Below, piece after piece: positions 1 to 9,478 of a stretch of 64,000 bases of DNA; the stretch's first letter is position 1; each line of letters begins with the position of its first letter. The DNA is from CALKZN01 sp050633785 (GTDB lineage Bacteria; Pseudomonadota; Gammaproteobacteria; Arenicellales; Arenicellaceae). The translations under genes and the position numbers were made by a program. Under the pieces are notes generated by a model, which searched no databases, was not told where the DNA came from, and worked only from the letters and a program-made list of their open reading frames with translations. The stretch lies in assembly GCA_050633785.1 (NCBI GenBank), contig JBOEHE010000028.1, positions 1-64,000 on the forward strand, written 5' to 3'.

Positions 1-587
1 CCCATAGCCATGGCTGCAACAATAAAAACGCTGAAAGAAAAGACAGGAATAAAGGCAATGCATAAATTTCTGGAACGAACGCGAACAAAATAGTTGGATG
101 CGAAAGATCTTTTTATGAGAATCAACAATGTGGATAAAAGACAAAGGACGACGACTGTCTGAAAAATAAAATAATAAGGTCCAGCAACCCGAGTGATTGA
201 AGCGGTTGATGCGACAAATTCAATATCCGCAATGATACTGCGGCTGAATAATAACAAAACTGTCACAGCGCCAATAACAGACAAAAAGGTATAGAGTAAC
301 CAATGAGGGATTTGTGTATTGCTGGTTGCTAAAGCTATCAATGGTAGTAGGCCTGCAATATAAAACAGGCAGAAATAAAAACCGATCAAACACTTGTTGG
401 CTAATGGAGAATCTATATTATCAGCAAAATAATACAGTGATAATTCAAACAGAGCCCCGCTGATTAACAAACAAAACAGCGCGCACATCAATTGATGCAA
501 CTGGCTTTTGTTGTAGATGGCAAGTAGTTGTTTGAATAGAAATGATTTGCCAATAAAACCAATAATGCTGAGGGCGATGTAAATCAT
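1..587 (-). CDS. Multi-pass membrane protein, 5' part only (runs off left edge)
   Basis: An open frame reads leftward from an ATG at 587 to the edge of the window with no stop (195 codons seen). Translation starts MIYIALSIIGFIGKSF and is strongly hydrophobic throughout, with about five or six predicted membrane segments separated by short polar loops. This resembles the N-terminal sensor region of multi-pass histidine kinases or diguanylate cyclases, but no catalytic domain lies inside the window, so the function is unknown. It diverges from the small gene at 1095 and the RHS gene. No strong ribosome binding site precedes the ATG. That it is a real gene is fairly sure; its type is not. Confidence 0.6.
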   Translation of the reverse strand, partial: MIYIALSIIGFIGKSFLFKQLLAIYNKSQLHQLMCALFCLLISGALFELSLYYFADNIDSPLANKCLIGFYFCLFYIAGLLPLIALATSNTQIPHWLLYTFLSVIGAVTVLLLFSRSIIADIEFVASTASITRVAGPYYFIFQTVVVLCLLSTLLILIKRSFASNYFVRVRSRNLCIAFIPVFSFSVFIVAAMAM

Positions 588-1094
588 ATTTTGCAGATAT
601 CTATTGTTTCGTCCACGACGACAGGGCGGACTTTGCCCTTGAGTTTTTATATTTCTATTGAGCTATAAAGTGTGGATCTTTATTCAGTTTCAGGACTATA
701 GGTGGATGTTTGATAATACTCAACGGCTTATTGCATGCATATTCAATTAAAACATTATTCCAACTCAGGATTTGTTACATATTGTCAAAATGTGTAGTGG
801 TTTTTGTTTTTTTGAAAATTGATTCTAAATCAATATCTTAGGGTGTATTTCACAATGAAATTGACTTGTGACCTTTGCATCTTTGAAGTTTCAAAATGAA
901 ATTTCAAAAAGTATTTGCCATCACTTTTTTTGTCTCATAGACTGCATTTTTTTTATGGCGGGTATTGTTGTTTGCCCTACAAAATACTTGGGCCAATGTG
1001 TTTGAACCCAGAGGAAAGTGGAGATGTTAAATAACTGTCTGACTTGATTTGTGGGTTTTATAGGCCTGTAAAAAACTATTTTAGAGGGTATCTA
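588..1094. other. AT-rich intergenic region between divergent genes
   Basis: About 500 bases without a convincing gene. It holds short inverted repeats: a 7-base-arm palindrome near 818-834 (ATTGATT/AATCAAT), TCACAA/TTGTGA around 850-871, and a near-perfect 9-base-arm repeat near 884-905. These could be regulator sites for the divergent genes, but I recognise no specific binding consensus. A short GGGC/GCCC hairpin lies near 626-640. Confidence 0.4.
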
Positions 1095-1313
1095 GTGAAC
1101 AAGAAAAAAATAGGCTTAGGAGCAATGCTGATTGCGTTAGCTATATTGGTGTTAGGCATTCGTCTTTCTTCTCATTCAGGAGATATCGCTCAATCTGATG
1201 TGAAGCCGTCAGACAGTAAATTGATAACTCCCATCAGCAATAGCAAAGCTAGAGTGTCGCAAGCGACGAATAGCATGCATATCAAAACATCATCTGTCTC
1301 GCATAATAAATAA
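1095..1313 (+). CDS. Small single-TM hypothetical protein
   Basis: A 72-residue protein beginning (V)NKKKIGLGAML. It has a lysine-rich N-terminus, one hydrophobic segment (about residues 6-23) and a polar, Ser/Thr-rich tail, so it is probably anchored in the inner membrane or exported. The GTG at 1095 is preferred because AGAGGG lies just upstream; the longer reading from a TTG at 1044 has no such site. It ends 38 bases before the large RHS gene and may be co-transcribed with it. I recognise no family; an accessory role in export of the RHS protein is only a guess. Confidence 0.45.
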   Translation: MNKKKIGLGAMLIALAILVLGIRLSSHSGDIAQSDVKPSDSKLITPISNSKARVSQATNSMHIKTSSVSHNK

Positions 1314-1351
1314 GGCGCTGAAATCCAAGAACGAACCTTTGAAAGAGTAAA

Positions 1352-4300
1352 ATGAAAGAAAAAATGACGTCAAAATTCTGCTTGCACATTGCTGTGCTGT
1401 TATTCTGTCTGTTTTGTATTGTGTCAACTCAGGCACAAAATCTTGATTTCTATGAAGAAACGGGGCTCAACCCATTTCAAACTCAAGATTCGATAGTGCC
1501 TAATGAAAGTGTTGACCCTTTTTCTGGGATTGTTCAACTGTCTAATGCTGATATTGTTATCCCGGGCAACGGTGGTCTTGACATTGTGATTAACCGTTCC
1601 TATACCAGTAGCCGACGATCACTTTTAAATTTGCCGGGTGAGGCTTTAGGAGCTGGTTGGAAGTTTCATTTTGGGCGAATTTCTGGTCGAGATTTAACAG
1701 TCTGTCTCGAAGATAATGACTTTGACGAATATACAACGAATAATGTTTCCGTTGAAATGAACAGTGGGAGCCAAGACCTGTTAGTAAGAAGTTCTATAGC
1801 GGGTGTTGAGGGTCTAATATCTAAAAACAATTTGCGTGCAAAATGTTCTGATGATCCATTTTCAGTTGTTGATAATGTCATCATCACACCAGATGGTACG
1901 CGATATGAACATAAGATCATTGGAGCCTATTCAAGGGTCTACCGAATTGAAGATGTTCATGGTAACTGGATTCGAATTGAATATGACTCGCAAGGTTTGC
2001 CTCTTGAGATCTACAGAAAAGAAGAGTCTGAAGAAAGTACTGCTAATGGAGGTTCAGAACAACCGGTTCTGACATTTCAATATAAAACGGAATTAGTTAC
2101 CAAAAAATATCTTGAGTCGATAACCTATGGTGAAAAAATTTGGCAATACAGTGTTGAGTTGTTTGATCACCCTAATGGCGCTTCGGACTTTTACCTGACT
2201 CAGGTCACTCGCCCTGATGGGAAAACATGGAAATATGCTTACTTTCCAAATGATTACGTTGGTTTTCCTGATCCAAGCAATCCAGACCTTGATCCCTATT
2301 TGAACGCGTCTCCAGGTGCAGCATCCATTCAAAAAATAACCTACCCTGATGGTGGTGAAGTTGATTATACCTATCAGGCAGTCGGCTTCACTCAAAATTT
2401 GGACAATATTAAACACCATGTCATCGAGTCAAAAACGGTGACAGATCCAATCACAAACAGCAGTGCTACATGGACCTATCAATTTGCCCCTCGCAGTGAT
2501 GAGACGTATCCAGGTACAGATAAAGTAACTGATGAAACAGGTACTTATGTACTGAATGAACGCTTAGCGCTTGACGTGACAACGGTTAGATCACCTTACG
2601 GAACCGAGGTATATCGACATATTGGCAATCATGTTTCAACTTATGATGTGCCTACATCACCAGTAAATAATGATAAAAAGTTTGCATTTTTTGAACAAGC
2701 ATTAGTTGGTAATTTAATAAGAAAAGAAGTCTATGGAACGGATAATATTCTCATCGAGGCAAGAACCTATAATTGGGGACTAAGAGAAATTTCCGATGAA
2801 AAATATACACGAGCTTTCTTCAGTTTTAATTTAGTAGCTACTCGAATCTCCGATGACCAAACCAGTGCCCCATTGTTATTAAGTGAACATGTGTCATATG
2901 ACTTACAATGGAATGGCACTAATTATGGACTAACAAGTTACGAAGCCTATGACGAGTTTGGCAATCCAACTCGTATTCGTGAAAGTGGTAATACATCAGG
3001 CAAAGCTGACACGATCATTGAGTATGAATATGCCAACAACCTTGAAAAATGGATTATTGGATTACCGACGAAAAAGACCATTAAGTTTGAAGGTGCTGGA
3101 GATGTTGCTACGACTATCAGTGATTATGACCTTGAAACGGGTAACTTAACGCAAATAACCGATTTAGGAATAACAACAGAGTACACTTATCATTCCAATG
3201 GTGAGTTAGCGACAGTTAAAGACGCAAATGGTGTTATTACACAATATGATAGCTACTCTCGTGGTGTAACAACAGCTCAGAAAAATGGACTTAAAACATC
3301 TACAGGATCTCCTTCTAGTCATATATTACCTGTTGCTACTGAAAACAATGTAACTAGAGTAGTTAATCCATCCGGAACGATAGCAAGTATCATCAATCCT
3401 AATGGAAATGAAACACGATACAGCTATGACCTTTTTGACAGAATCACTGCAATTGATTTCCCTTTAAATGCCGATGTGACCGTTAACTATTCAAATGCGA
3501 ACGCTGGCGGAGATGCAAACTGTAGTACTTGTGCCACTCGCACTATCACTCGAGGTGTCTATAAACGCATTGATTATTTAGATGGTTTCGGGCGAGTCAT
3601 TATTACTTTAAAAGGTAATGATTCGGTCAATAAAATATTAAAAACCCGTTATGACTTACTAGGGAGAGTCATATTTGAATCTCTTCCAAGTTCTGAAGAT
3701 GGGATTAGTTATGAATATGATGCATTGAACAGGCAGACCAAGCGCACCAATAGCGATGGCACCTTTTCCACCATGGCATATACCCAAAATGTTGCAATTA
3801 GAAGCACAGATGAATTAGGCAATACCATTGACCGTCTTTATGATGACATCGGCTCGACACTGCAATACGGTGACATAACTCAAGAACTTCGCAATGGTGA
3901 TGATGGCGTTGGCACAAAATATACACGAGACGTATTGGGCAACGTAGTTGAGCTATTTCATGGTGACTTCAAAAATGGCGGTTTAAGCGGCTTTACTCGG
4001 TTCTATGAATACAATGATAAATTTCAACTTATCAAAGAAGATAACTTTGAAACTCCGGATAAAGAGTATAGTTATGACGATGCTGGTTACATGACATCAT
4101 CGAGTTCCACTGGCTCTAATATTACTAATTCATATGTCTATGACAGCCTGTATCGGCTTAAAACCATTGAATCCAGCAATGCAACCCCAGACTTAAGCTA
4201 TGAATATGATGCCAATAGTAATGCGGTGAAGACAATTAATGGCATCGTTGAAAAAACCTATGAATATGATGTCAATGACAATTTAATTCGGGAGCAGTTA

Positions 4301-7300
4301 GATATTGGTTCTCCCTACAATGAAAGCTTTTCACACAGGTATACTTATAACGACAGGGATGTTGTTTCAAGTTTGGAATACCCTTCAGGCTTAGTCACTG
4401 ATTTTGCTCCAGACGTTCTTGGTAGACAAAAAAAGGCAGGGATTTTTGCTAGTAATGTTGAATATTTTCCTAGCAGTCATTTAAAAAGTTATACCTTAGG
4501 GAATAACAAAGTCGTCGAAATTGACTTGGACAAAAGGCTGTTTGTTAAAAATATCAGTGTTAATAATTTAGTAGATCTTAGTTATAGCTATGATTCAGTG
4601 GGCAACGTCCGATCGATTAATGATGCCTTGGATAGCGCTAGAAATGTGTCGATCCCAATTGATGGCTATGATGCTGTCTATCGATTGCGCAAAGCAACGG
4701 GCCCTTGGGGAGAGCTTGAGTATGACTATTCAGATGGTCGACCGATGGACTTTAAAACCCGCACTCTCAATGGCCAGGTGGAAACCTATCTTTATGATGC
4801 CGCGAGTAATGGTAATTTGAGTGAGTTTTTCCCAGCGGGTAGCACCCAAGTGTCGGATGTATCCTATCGATATAGCTATGACAAACTTGGCAATATCAGT
4901 CAACGCAAAAAAAGAGTCTTTAGTTTCCCACTTTTCAGTGAGTTCACATTAGAAGAGACTAATTTTCAATATGACGCCAATTCCCGTTTGTTGCGTGCAG
5001 GAGATAAACAGTATCTTTATGATGCGGGTGGCATGCAGGTTGCAGAAATCGGTGCGAGAGCGCGAGATCGAAAATTCAATTTTTACAATCAAGCTGAAAC
5101 ATTGGTTTTTGAATACGACAGAAGTAAGTGCATGACAACGGATTACATCCGTATTGAATCCACTCAAATCGCTAAGTCAGATGACACGGATGAGCAAGAT
5201 ACTGATGGTGATCAATTAAGCGATTGCCATGAAAAAAACATTGGCAATGCGATCAATGACCCATCTGATGGGGCTGTTGATACAGACGGCGATGGAGTTG
5301 AAGATCGTGAAGAAATTAATGTTCTGAAAACAGACCCTTATGAGATTGATACTGATGGTGATGGCGCTAATGACAATGTAGACGTTTTCCCCAATGACCC
5401 AACTAGAACGGGTTTAGAATCGGATGTGGATGGTGATGGAGTTCCTGACGTCTTAGATACTTTTCCAAATGACCCAACTGAGTCAAAAGATACAGATTCT
5501 GATGGCGTCGGTGACAATGCCGATGCCTTTCCGAACGACCCTACGGAAACAACCGATTCAGATGGTGACGGTGTGGGCGACAACGCAGACGCGTTTCCGA
5601 ACGATGCCAATGAAACGGTCGATACCGACGGTGATGGCGTAGGCGATAATGCCGATGCTTTCCCCAATAACCAGTCTGAGACCAGAGACTCAGATAATGA
5701 TGGCGTGGGTAATAATGCGGATGCTTTTCCATTTGACCCGAACGAAACAACGGATACCGATGCTGATGGAGTTGGCGATAATGCAGATTCTTTTCCTAAT
5801 GACCCCAACGAATCTGCAGACACTGATAATGATGGGGTAGGTAATAATGCTGATGCTTTCCCAAATGACCCAACTGAGACGGTTGACTCCGATGGTGATG
5901 GTGTGGGTGATAATTCAGATGCCTTTCCCAATGATCCAACCCAAAGCGTTGACGAAAATGGCAACGGAATTGGTGATTTCCTCGATAGTGACCATGATGG
6001 TCTTTATGATGAAGTTGAATTGATTTTAGGTACTGATCTGCAGAGCGATGGCGGTGAAGCGTTGGCTGACTACGATAACGATGGTTTTAGTAATCGTCAG
6101 GAAGCGATAGCGGGCACTGACTTGAATGATGCAAGTGCTGTACCAGAGTTAGGCGAATTACTGTGGACAAGAAAGATCAGGCTGACTGATAAAAAAGACA
6201 TTAGTGAAGTACAAGGTATGGCTCTTGGAAATAAGGGCTATTTATATACCGGTTCTGGCGATATTCTTAGTCGAAGTGGTTCTGTGAAAGCAAGAACGAG
6301 TGTTCCTTTAGCGAGTTCTCCAAGCATCGCTCAAGATGGACTGGCTTACTATGGAAACGGTTGTAGCTTAGTGTCTGTCAATGAAGAAGGTGACCAAACT
6401 GAATTTGCAAATTACCCTGTGCCAGCGAACGTCTCGCTACGAGGAGGCTGTATTTTCAGCGGACCGTCGATGAATAGCGATGCATCATTATTTGTTGTGT
6501 CGACCAGTAATCAATATGAACCCAATTTTCCTTCATTCATTACCTTTGATGAAAATGGTTCACTCCTGACGCCATTATCTCCTAGTGTCTTTTGGATTAG
6601 CGATCATTTAATTGGCCCTGATAACACGATTTATACGATTCCTACCGATGATTATTCATTTACGTCATTCAACGCTAGTGGAACATTGAATTGGACTGCG
6701 GGAGCAGCTCAGACAAACACGTTCTCAATAGACCGTGATGGGTTCCTGTTTTTTAGTGATGGAGCTGAAATTAAGAAAATCAATACAGAGGATGGTTCAA
6801 CGGTTTTTTCTCACCCTTACCAAGATTTTGGTGGTTCTAATGTGAGAAATGGTAATAAGAATTTATTAATCGGAGATGATGATACGCTGTATTTTACTGC
6901 CAGCAACGATGTAGATATATTGGGTTATTTAAATGCCAAGTTGGCTAAACTGGATACACAGACCGGCGCAGCGGAAGTGCTGGATTGCGATATTGATCAG
7001 TTGGGTTTTATCGGTAAAAATGGCTCTATCTATGGCTTTGTGACAGAAAGAATAGGTAATTCTGTAGCATTAAAGGCATGCGATGCTTCTGGTAGTGAGG
7101 TGTGGCAAGCGCCTTTAAGTTCTGCATATAGCTTTGGGTTGTTAGATATTGGCATACAGACCAGTAATAGCTATGCCATAGACGAAGATGGCACGCTTTA
7201 TCTAAGCAGTGTTGAGACAGATCCAGCCACGAGCGAAGCGATAATTGTTGTTTCGGCATTCATCACGGATTCACAAGGTTTGGCTGATACACCTTGGCCA

Positions 7301-9466
7301 AAATTCCGCCACGACAATCAAAATACAGGGCATCAGCCAGGTGAACAGCTTGTTCTACCTCAACCCGCACAAATTTTATCGCCAGCAGAGGGTGAAACAC
7401 TGCAAAGCGATGTTCTGACCTTGCGTTGGGAAGATGTGCAAGCAGATAGTTATTTGATTCAAGTGGGTTCACAAAGCGGACTATCGGATATTACTGAAAT
7501 GACAGTGTCTGGTTCACAGACGGAGGCAGTGCTGAACTTGCCAGGTGACAATTCGCTCATCTATGTTCGTTTGATTAGTCAATTTGATGATCAATCTCTC
7601 TATGACGAAATTTCACTGTATGCCTTGGGTAGCTCTAATTTAGTCAACCTTGCGGAAGGGAAACCTGCCAACCAAAGCTCTACCTATGCGGCGGGTAGTG
7701 CAAGTCGCGCGGTTGATGACAACACCAGTGGAGTATGGACAGAAGGCTCGGTGACACATACAAGCAACGCCGACCAGTCATGGTGGCAAGTTGATTTAGG
7801 TGTTCACTCATCGATTGACAGTATCAGTTTGCATAATCGGACAGACTGTTGCGCAGATAGACTGTCTAACTTTTATGTATTGGTGAGTGATACCCCATTT
7901 GGTAGTCGTAGTTTAAGCGAATTATTAGCCGATTCGACGGTGTATAACAGCTTTCATGAAGGCTTGAATGAAACGTCACTGGATATTGTATTGGGCAATG
8001 TCACGGGGCGTTACGTCAGAGTGCAACTGCAGGATGCTGGTGTGCTAAGTCTGGCAGAAGTTCAGGTCTTTGGAAACGTGCTGGCAGATCAACCATCCGC
8101 GGCGGCACAAATACTTTCTCCTTTAGAGGGTGAGAAGTTGCAAAGTGGTGTTGTCACTCTGAAGTGGGAAGATGTCCAAGCTGATAATTATCTTATCCAA
8201 ATTGGCACGCAGCGAGGTTTATCCGATATTGCAGAAGTATCGGTTGCTGGTTCACAGACACAAGCGGTGGTTGATATTGCAAGAAGCCATTCGCTCTTTT
8301 ATGTGCGTTTAGTCAGTCAATTTGGATCGCAATCTTCCTATGATGAAATCTTTCTAGGCTTAGCTAGCTTGGCGCAAGGAAAGCCAGCAGAGCAAAGCTC
8401 AACATATGCTGCTGGAGCAGCGAATCGAGCGGTTGATGGCAACACTAACGGCGTGTGGGCACAAGGTTCTGTTACACATACTAACAATTCAACTCAGCCA
8501 TGGTGGCAAGTTGATTTGGAGTCCAATGCGTCAATAGAAAGCGTTATTGTGCACAATAGAACTGATTGTTGTGCCGATAGGCTATCCAATTTCTATGTGC
8601 TTGTAAGCGACACACCCTTTGGTGATAGAAGTCTCGATGAACTGCTCAGTGATGTGTCCATAGAGAGCCGCTTTCATGCAGGTACTTTAAACGGAATGAA
8701 TGTGTCGATTCCATTTGCGGGGGCAATAGGTAGATATGTCCGTGTGCAGTTGCAGGGCAATGGACCCTTAAGCCTTGCCGAAGTGGAAGTTATCGGTACG
8801 CCAGTGGCTACAACGCCGGTTGGCGATGGCTTAACTCAAGAGAATCCAGCGACTTCGTGTAAAGCAATATTAGACGCCAGCCCCTTAGCAATGACAGGTG
8901 TCTATTGGCTGTTGCGAAATGATGGTTTATCGGCATTTCAAGCCTATTGCGACATGACCACCGATGGCGGCGGCTGGACGATGGTGGTTGCGCAATACGA
9001 AACCAGTCGTACTAATGATTGGAATCAGGGTATTCAAGCGGCTTATAACCCAACGCTGACCACAAAACAGGGTTTTGTGTTCAATAGCAATGAAATTCCC
9101 GCGCATACTCAAACGGGCTTTGGTCAAGACCTGAAACCCACTGACATTGATTATGTGGATTTTCAATACAGCACAGGGGATATTCCATTGACAGGATTAA
9201 CTGGTCTGAAAACGGGCAATTTATATTATATTTATCGTAATCGACTCAATAGTTATGGCAGTGGCGATCCGCGACCTGACGGAAACTTAATTACCATCCC
9301 ACAATGGAATGATGCGTTAATGTTTGATGTTCATCCTGGTTTGTACACATGGGGATTTGCGCCAAACAACCCAGAAAGGCTAAACCGCTTAAGTGGTGCT
9401 AGTTACGGTGGGGTTAGGAGAACACAATCTAATGATGACTTTGCTTGGACTATCTGGGTTCGATAG
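1352..9466 (+). CDS. Giant secreted RHS/YD-repeat protein with TSP3, PQQ-like, discoidin-like and fibrinogen-like domains
   Basis: 2704 residues. Order seen: signal peptide (about 1-29); an RHS-type N-terminus with VDPFSG and VIPGNGGLDIVINRSY (about 52-90); YD repeats to about 1275 (many YEYD and YSYD units); a thrombospondin type-3 array of DxDGDGxGD units (about 1282-1547), a known Ca2+-binding fold; a region with a PQQ-type ending, WPKFRHDNQNTG (about 1600-1985); two copies of an Fn3-like plus F5/8C (discoidin-like) pair (about 2000-2484); and a fibrinogen-like C-terminus with YCDMTTDGGGWTMV (about 2490-2704). The usual RHS core expected after DYIRIESTQIAK is absent here and is found in the next gene. 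YD shells normally encapsulate toxins; the tail domains suggest glycan or surface binding. Role inferred: secreted or surface adhesin-like shell working with the downstream core/toxin protein. Start: ATG after GAAAGAG; an in-frame ATG follows at 1364. Confidence 0.85.
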   Translation: MKEKMTSKFCLHIAVLLFCLFCIVSTQAQNLDFYEETGLNPFQTQDSIVPNESVDPFSGIVQLSNADIVIPGNGGLDIVINRSYTSSRRSLLNLPGEALGAGWKFHFGRISGRDLTVCLEDNDFDEYTTNNVSVEMNSGSQDLLVRSSIAGVEGLISKNNLRAKCSDDPFSVVDNVIITPDGTRYEHKIIGAYSRVYRIEDVHGNWIRIEYDSQGLPLEIYRKEESEESTANGGSEQPVLTFQYKTELVTKKYLESITYGEKIWQYSVELFDHPNGASDFYLTQVTRPDGKTWKYAYFPNDYVGFPDPSNPDLDPYLNASPGAASIQKITYPDGGEVDYTYQAVGFTQNLDNIKHHVIESKTVTDPITNSSATWTYQFAPRSDETYPGTDKVTDETGTYVLNERLALDVTTVRSPYGTEVYRHIGNHVSTYDVPTSPVNNDKKFAFFEQALVGNLIRKEVYGTDNILIEARTYNWGLREISDEKYTRAFFSFNLVATRISDDQTSAPLLLSEHVSYDLQWNGTNYGLTSYEAYDEFGNPTRIRESGNTSGKADTIIEYEYANNLEKWIIGLPTKKTIKFEGAGDVATTISDYDLETGNLTQITDLGITTEYTYHSNGELATVKDANGVITQYDSYSRGVTTAQKNGLKTSTGSPSSHILPVATENNVTRVVNPSGTIASIINPNGNETRYSYDLFDRITAIDFPLNADVTVNYSNANAGGDANCSTCATRTITRGVYKRIDYLDGFGRVIITLKGNDSVNKILKTRYDLLGRVIFESLPSSEDGISYEYDALNRQTKRTNSDGTFSTMAYTQNVAIRSTDELGNTIDRLYDDIGSTLQYGDITQELRNGDDGVGTKYTRDVLGNVVELFHGDFKNGGLSGFTRFYEYNDKFQLIKEDNFETPDKEYSYDDAGYMTSSSSTGSNITNSYVYDSLYRLKTIESSNATPDLSYEYDANSNAVKTINGIVEKTYEYDVNDNLIREQLDIGSPYNESFSHRYTYNDRDVVSSLEYPSGLVTDFAPDVLGRQKKAGIFASNVEYFPSSHLKSYTLGNNKVVEIDLDKRLFVKNISVNNLVDLSYSYDSVGNVRSINDALDSARNVSIPIDGYDAVYRLRKATGPWGELEYDYSDGRPMDFKTRTLNGQVETYLYDAASNGNLSEFFPAGSTQVSDVSYRYSYDKLGNISQRKKRVFSFPLFSEFTLEETNFQYDANSRLLRAGDKQYLYDAGGMQVAEIGARARDRKFNFYNQAETLVFEYDRSKCMTTDYIRIESTQIAKSDDTDEQDTDGDQLSDCHEKNIGNAINDPSDGAVDTDGDGVEDREEINVLKTDPYEIDTDGDGANDNVDVFPNDPTRTGLESDVDGDGVPDVLDTFPNDPTESKDTDSDGVGDNADAFPNDPTETTDSDGDGVGDNADAFPNDANETVDTDGDGVGDNADAFPNNQSETRDSDNDGVGNNADAFPFDPNETTDTDADGVGDNADSFPNDPNESADTDNDGVGNNADAFPNDPTETVDSDGDGVGDNSDAFPNDPTQSVDENGNGIGDFLDSDHDGLYDEVELILGTDLQSDGGEALADYDNDGFSNRQEAIAGTDLNDASAVPELGELLWTRKIRLTDKKDISEVQGMALGNKGYLYTGSGDILSRSGSVKARTSVPLASSPSIAQDGLAYYGNGCSLVSVNEEGDQTEFANYPVPANVSLRGGCIFSGPSMNSDASLFVVSTSNQYEPNFPSFITFDENGSLLTPLSPSVFWISDHLIGPDNTIYTIPTDDYSFTSFNASGTLNWTAGAAQTNTFSIDRDGFLFFSDGAEIKKINTEDGSTVFSHPYQDFGGSNVRNGNKNLLIGDDDTLYFTASNDVDILGYLNAKLAKLDTQTGAAEVLDCDIDQLGFIGKNGSIYGFVTERIGNSVALKACDASGSEVWQAPLSSAYSFGLLDIGIQTSNSYAIDEDGTLYLSSVETDPATSEAIIVVSAFITDSQGLADTPWPKFRHDNQNTGHQPGEQLVLPQPAQILSPAEGETLQSDVLTLRWEDVQADSYLIQVGSQSGLSDITEMTVSGSQTEAVLNLPGDNSLIYVRLISQFDDQSLYDEISLYALGSSNLVNLAEGKPANQSSTYAAGSASRAVDDNTSGVWTEGSVTHTSNADQSWWQVDLGVHSSIDSISLHNRTDCCADRLSNFYVLVSDTPFGSRSLSELLADSTVYNSFHEGLNETSLDIVLGNVTGRYVRVQLQDAGVLSLAEVQVFGNVLADQPSAAAQILSPLEGEKLQSGVVTLKWEDVQADNYLIQIGTQRGLSDIAEVSVAGSQTQAVVDIARSHSLFYVRLVSQFGSQSSYDEIFLGLASLAQGKPAEQSSTYAAGAANRAVDGNTNGVWAQGSVTHTNNSTQPWWQVDLESNASIESVIVHNRTDCCADRLSNFYVLVSDTPFGDRSLDELLSDVSIESRFHAGTLNGMNVSIPFAGAIGRYVRVQLQGNGPLSLAEVEVIGTPVATTPVGDGLTQENPATSCKAILDASPLAMTGVYWLLRNDGLSAFQAYCDMTTDGGGWTMVVAQYETSRTNDWNQGIQAAYNPTLTTKQGFVFNSNEIPAHTQTGFGQDLKPTDIDYVDFQYSTGDIPLTGLTGLKTGNLYYIYRNRLNSYGSGDPRPDGNLITIPQWNDALMFDVHPGLYTWGFAPNNPERLNRLSGASYGGVRRTQSNDDFAWTIWVR
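5197..5994 (+). repeat. Thrombospondin type-3 tandem repeats inside the RHS gene
   Basis: Roughly ten consecutive units of about 60 bases encode DxDGDGVGDNADAFPNDPTE-like peptides with aspartates at regular spacing. Units differ at many third positions, so the array is old rather than freshly expanded. The pattern is the calcium-binding TSP3 type and probably forms a rigid stalk between the YD shell and the C-terminal domains. Confidence 0.85.
7345..8805 (+). repeat. Internal duplication of an Fn3-like plus discoidin-like module pair
   Basis: Two successive segments of about 730 bases code for matching proteins: AQILSPAEGETLQS then GKPANQSSTYAAG then HNRTDCCADRLSNFYVLVSD in copy 1 (about 7345-8085), and AQILSPLEGEKLQS, GKPAEQSSTYAAG and the same cysteine-containing motif in copy 2 (about 8086-8805). 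The F5/8C type fold commonly binds sugars. Codons differ between copies, arguing against a very recent event. Confidence 0.8.
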
Positions 9467-9478
9467 AAGGAAATAATA

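Noticed and set aside
1044..1094. N-terminal extension of the small TM protein from a TTG codon.
   Set aside because: No ribosome site; the GTG at 1095 has AGAGGG just upstream.
5338..5964. A 208-codon antisense open frame, Ser/Pro-rich, opposite the TSP3 array.
   Set aside because: It is the complement of the tandem TSP3 units: repetitive, low in complexity and without a ribosome site.
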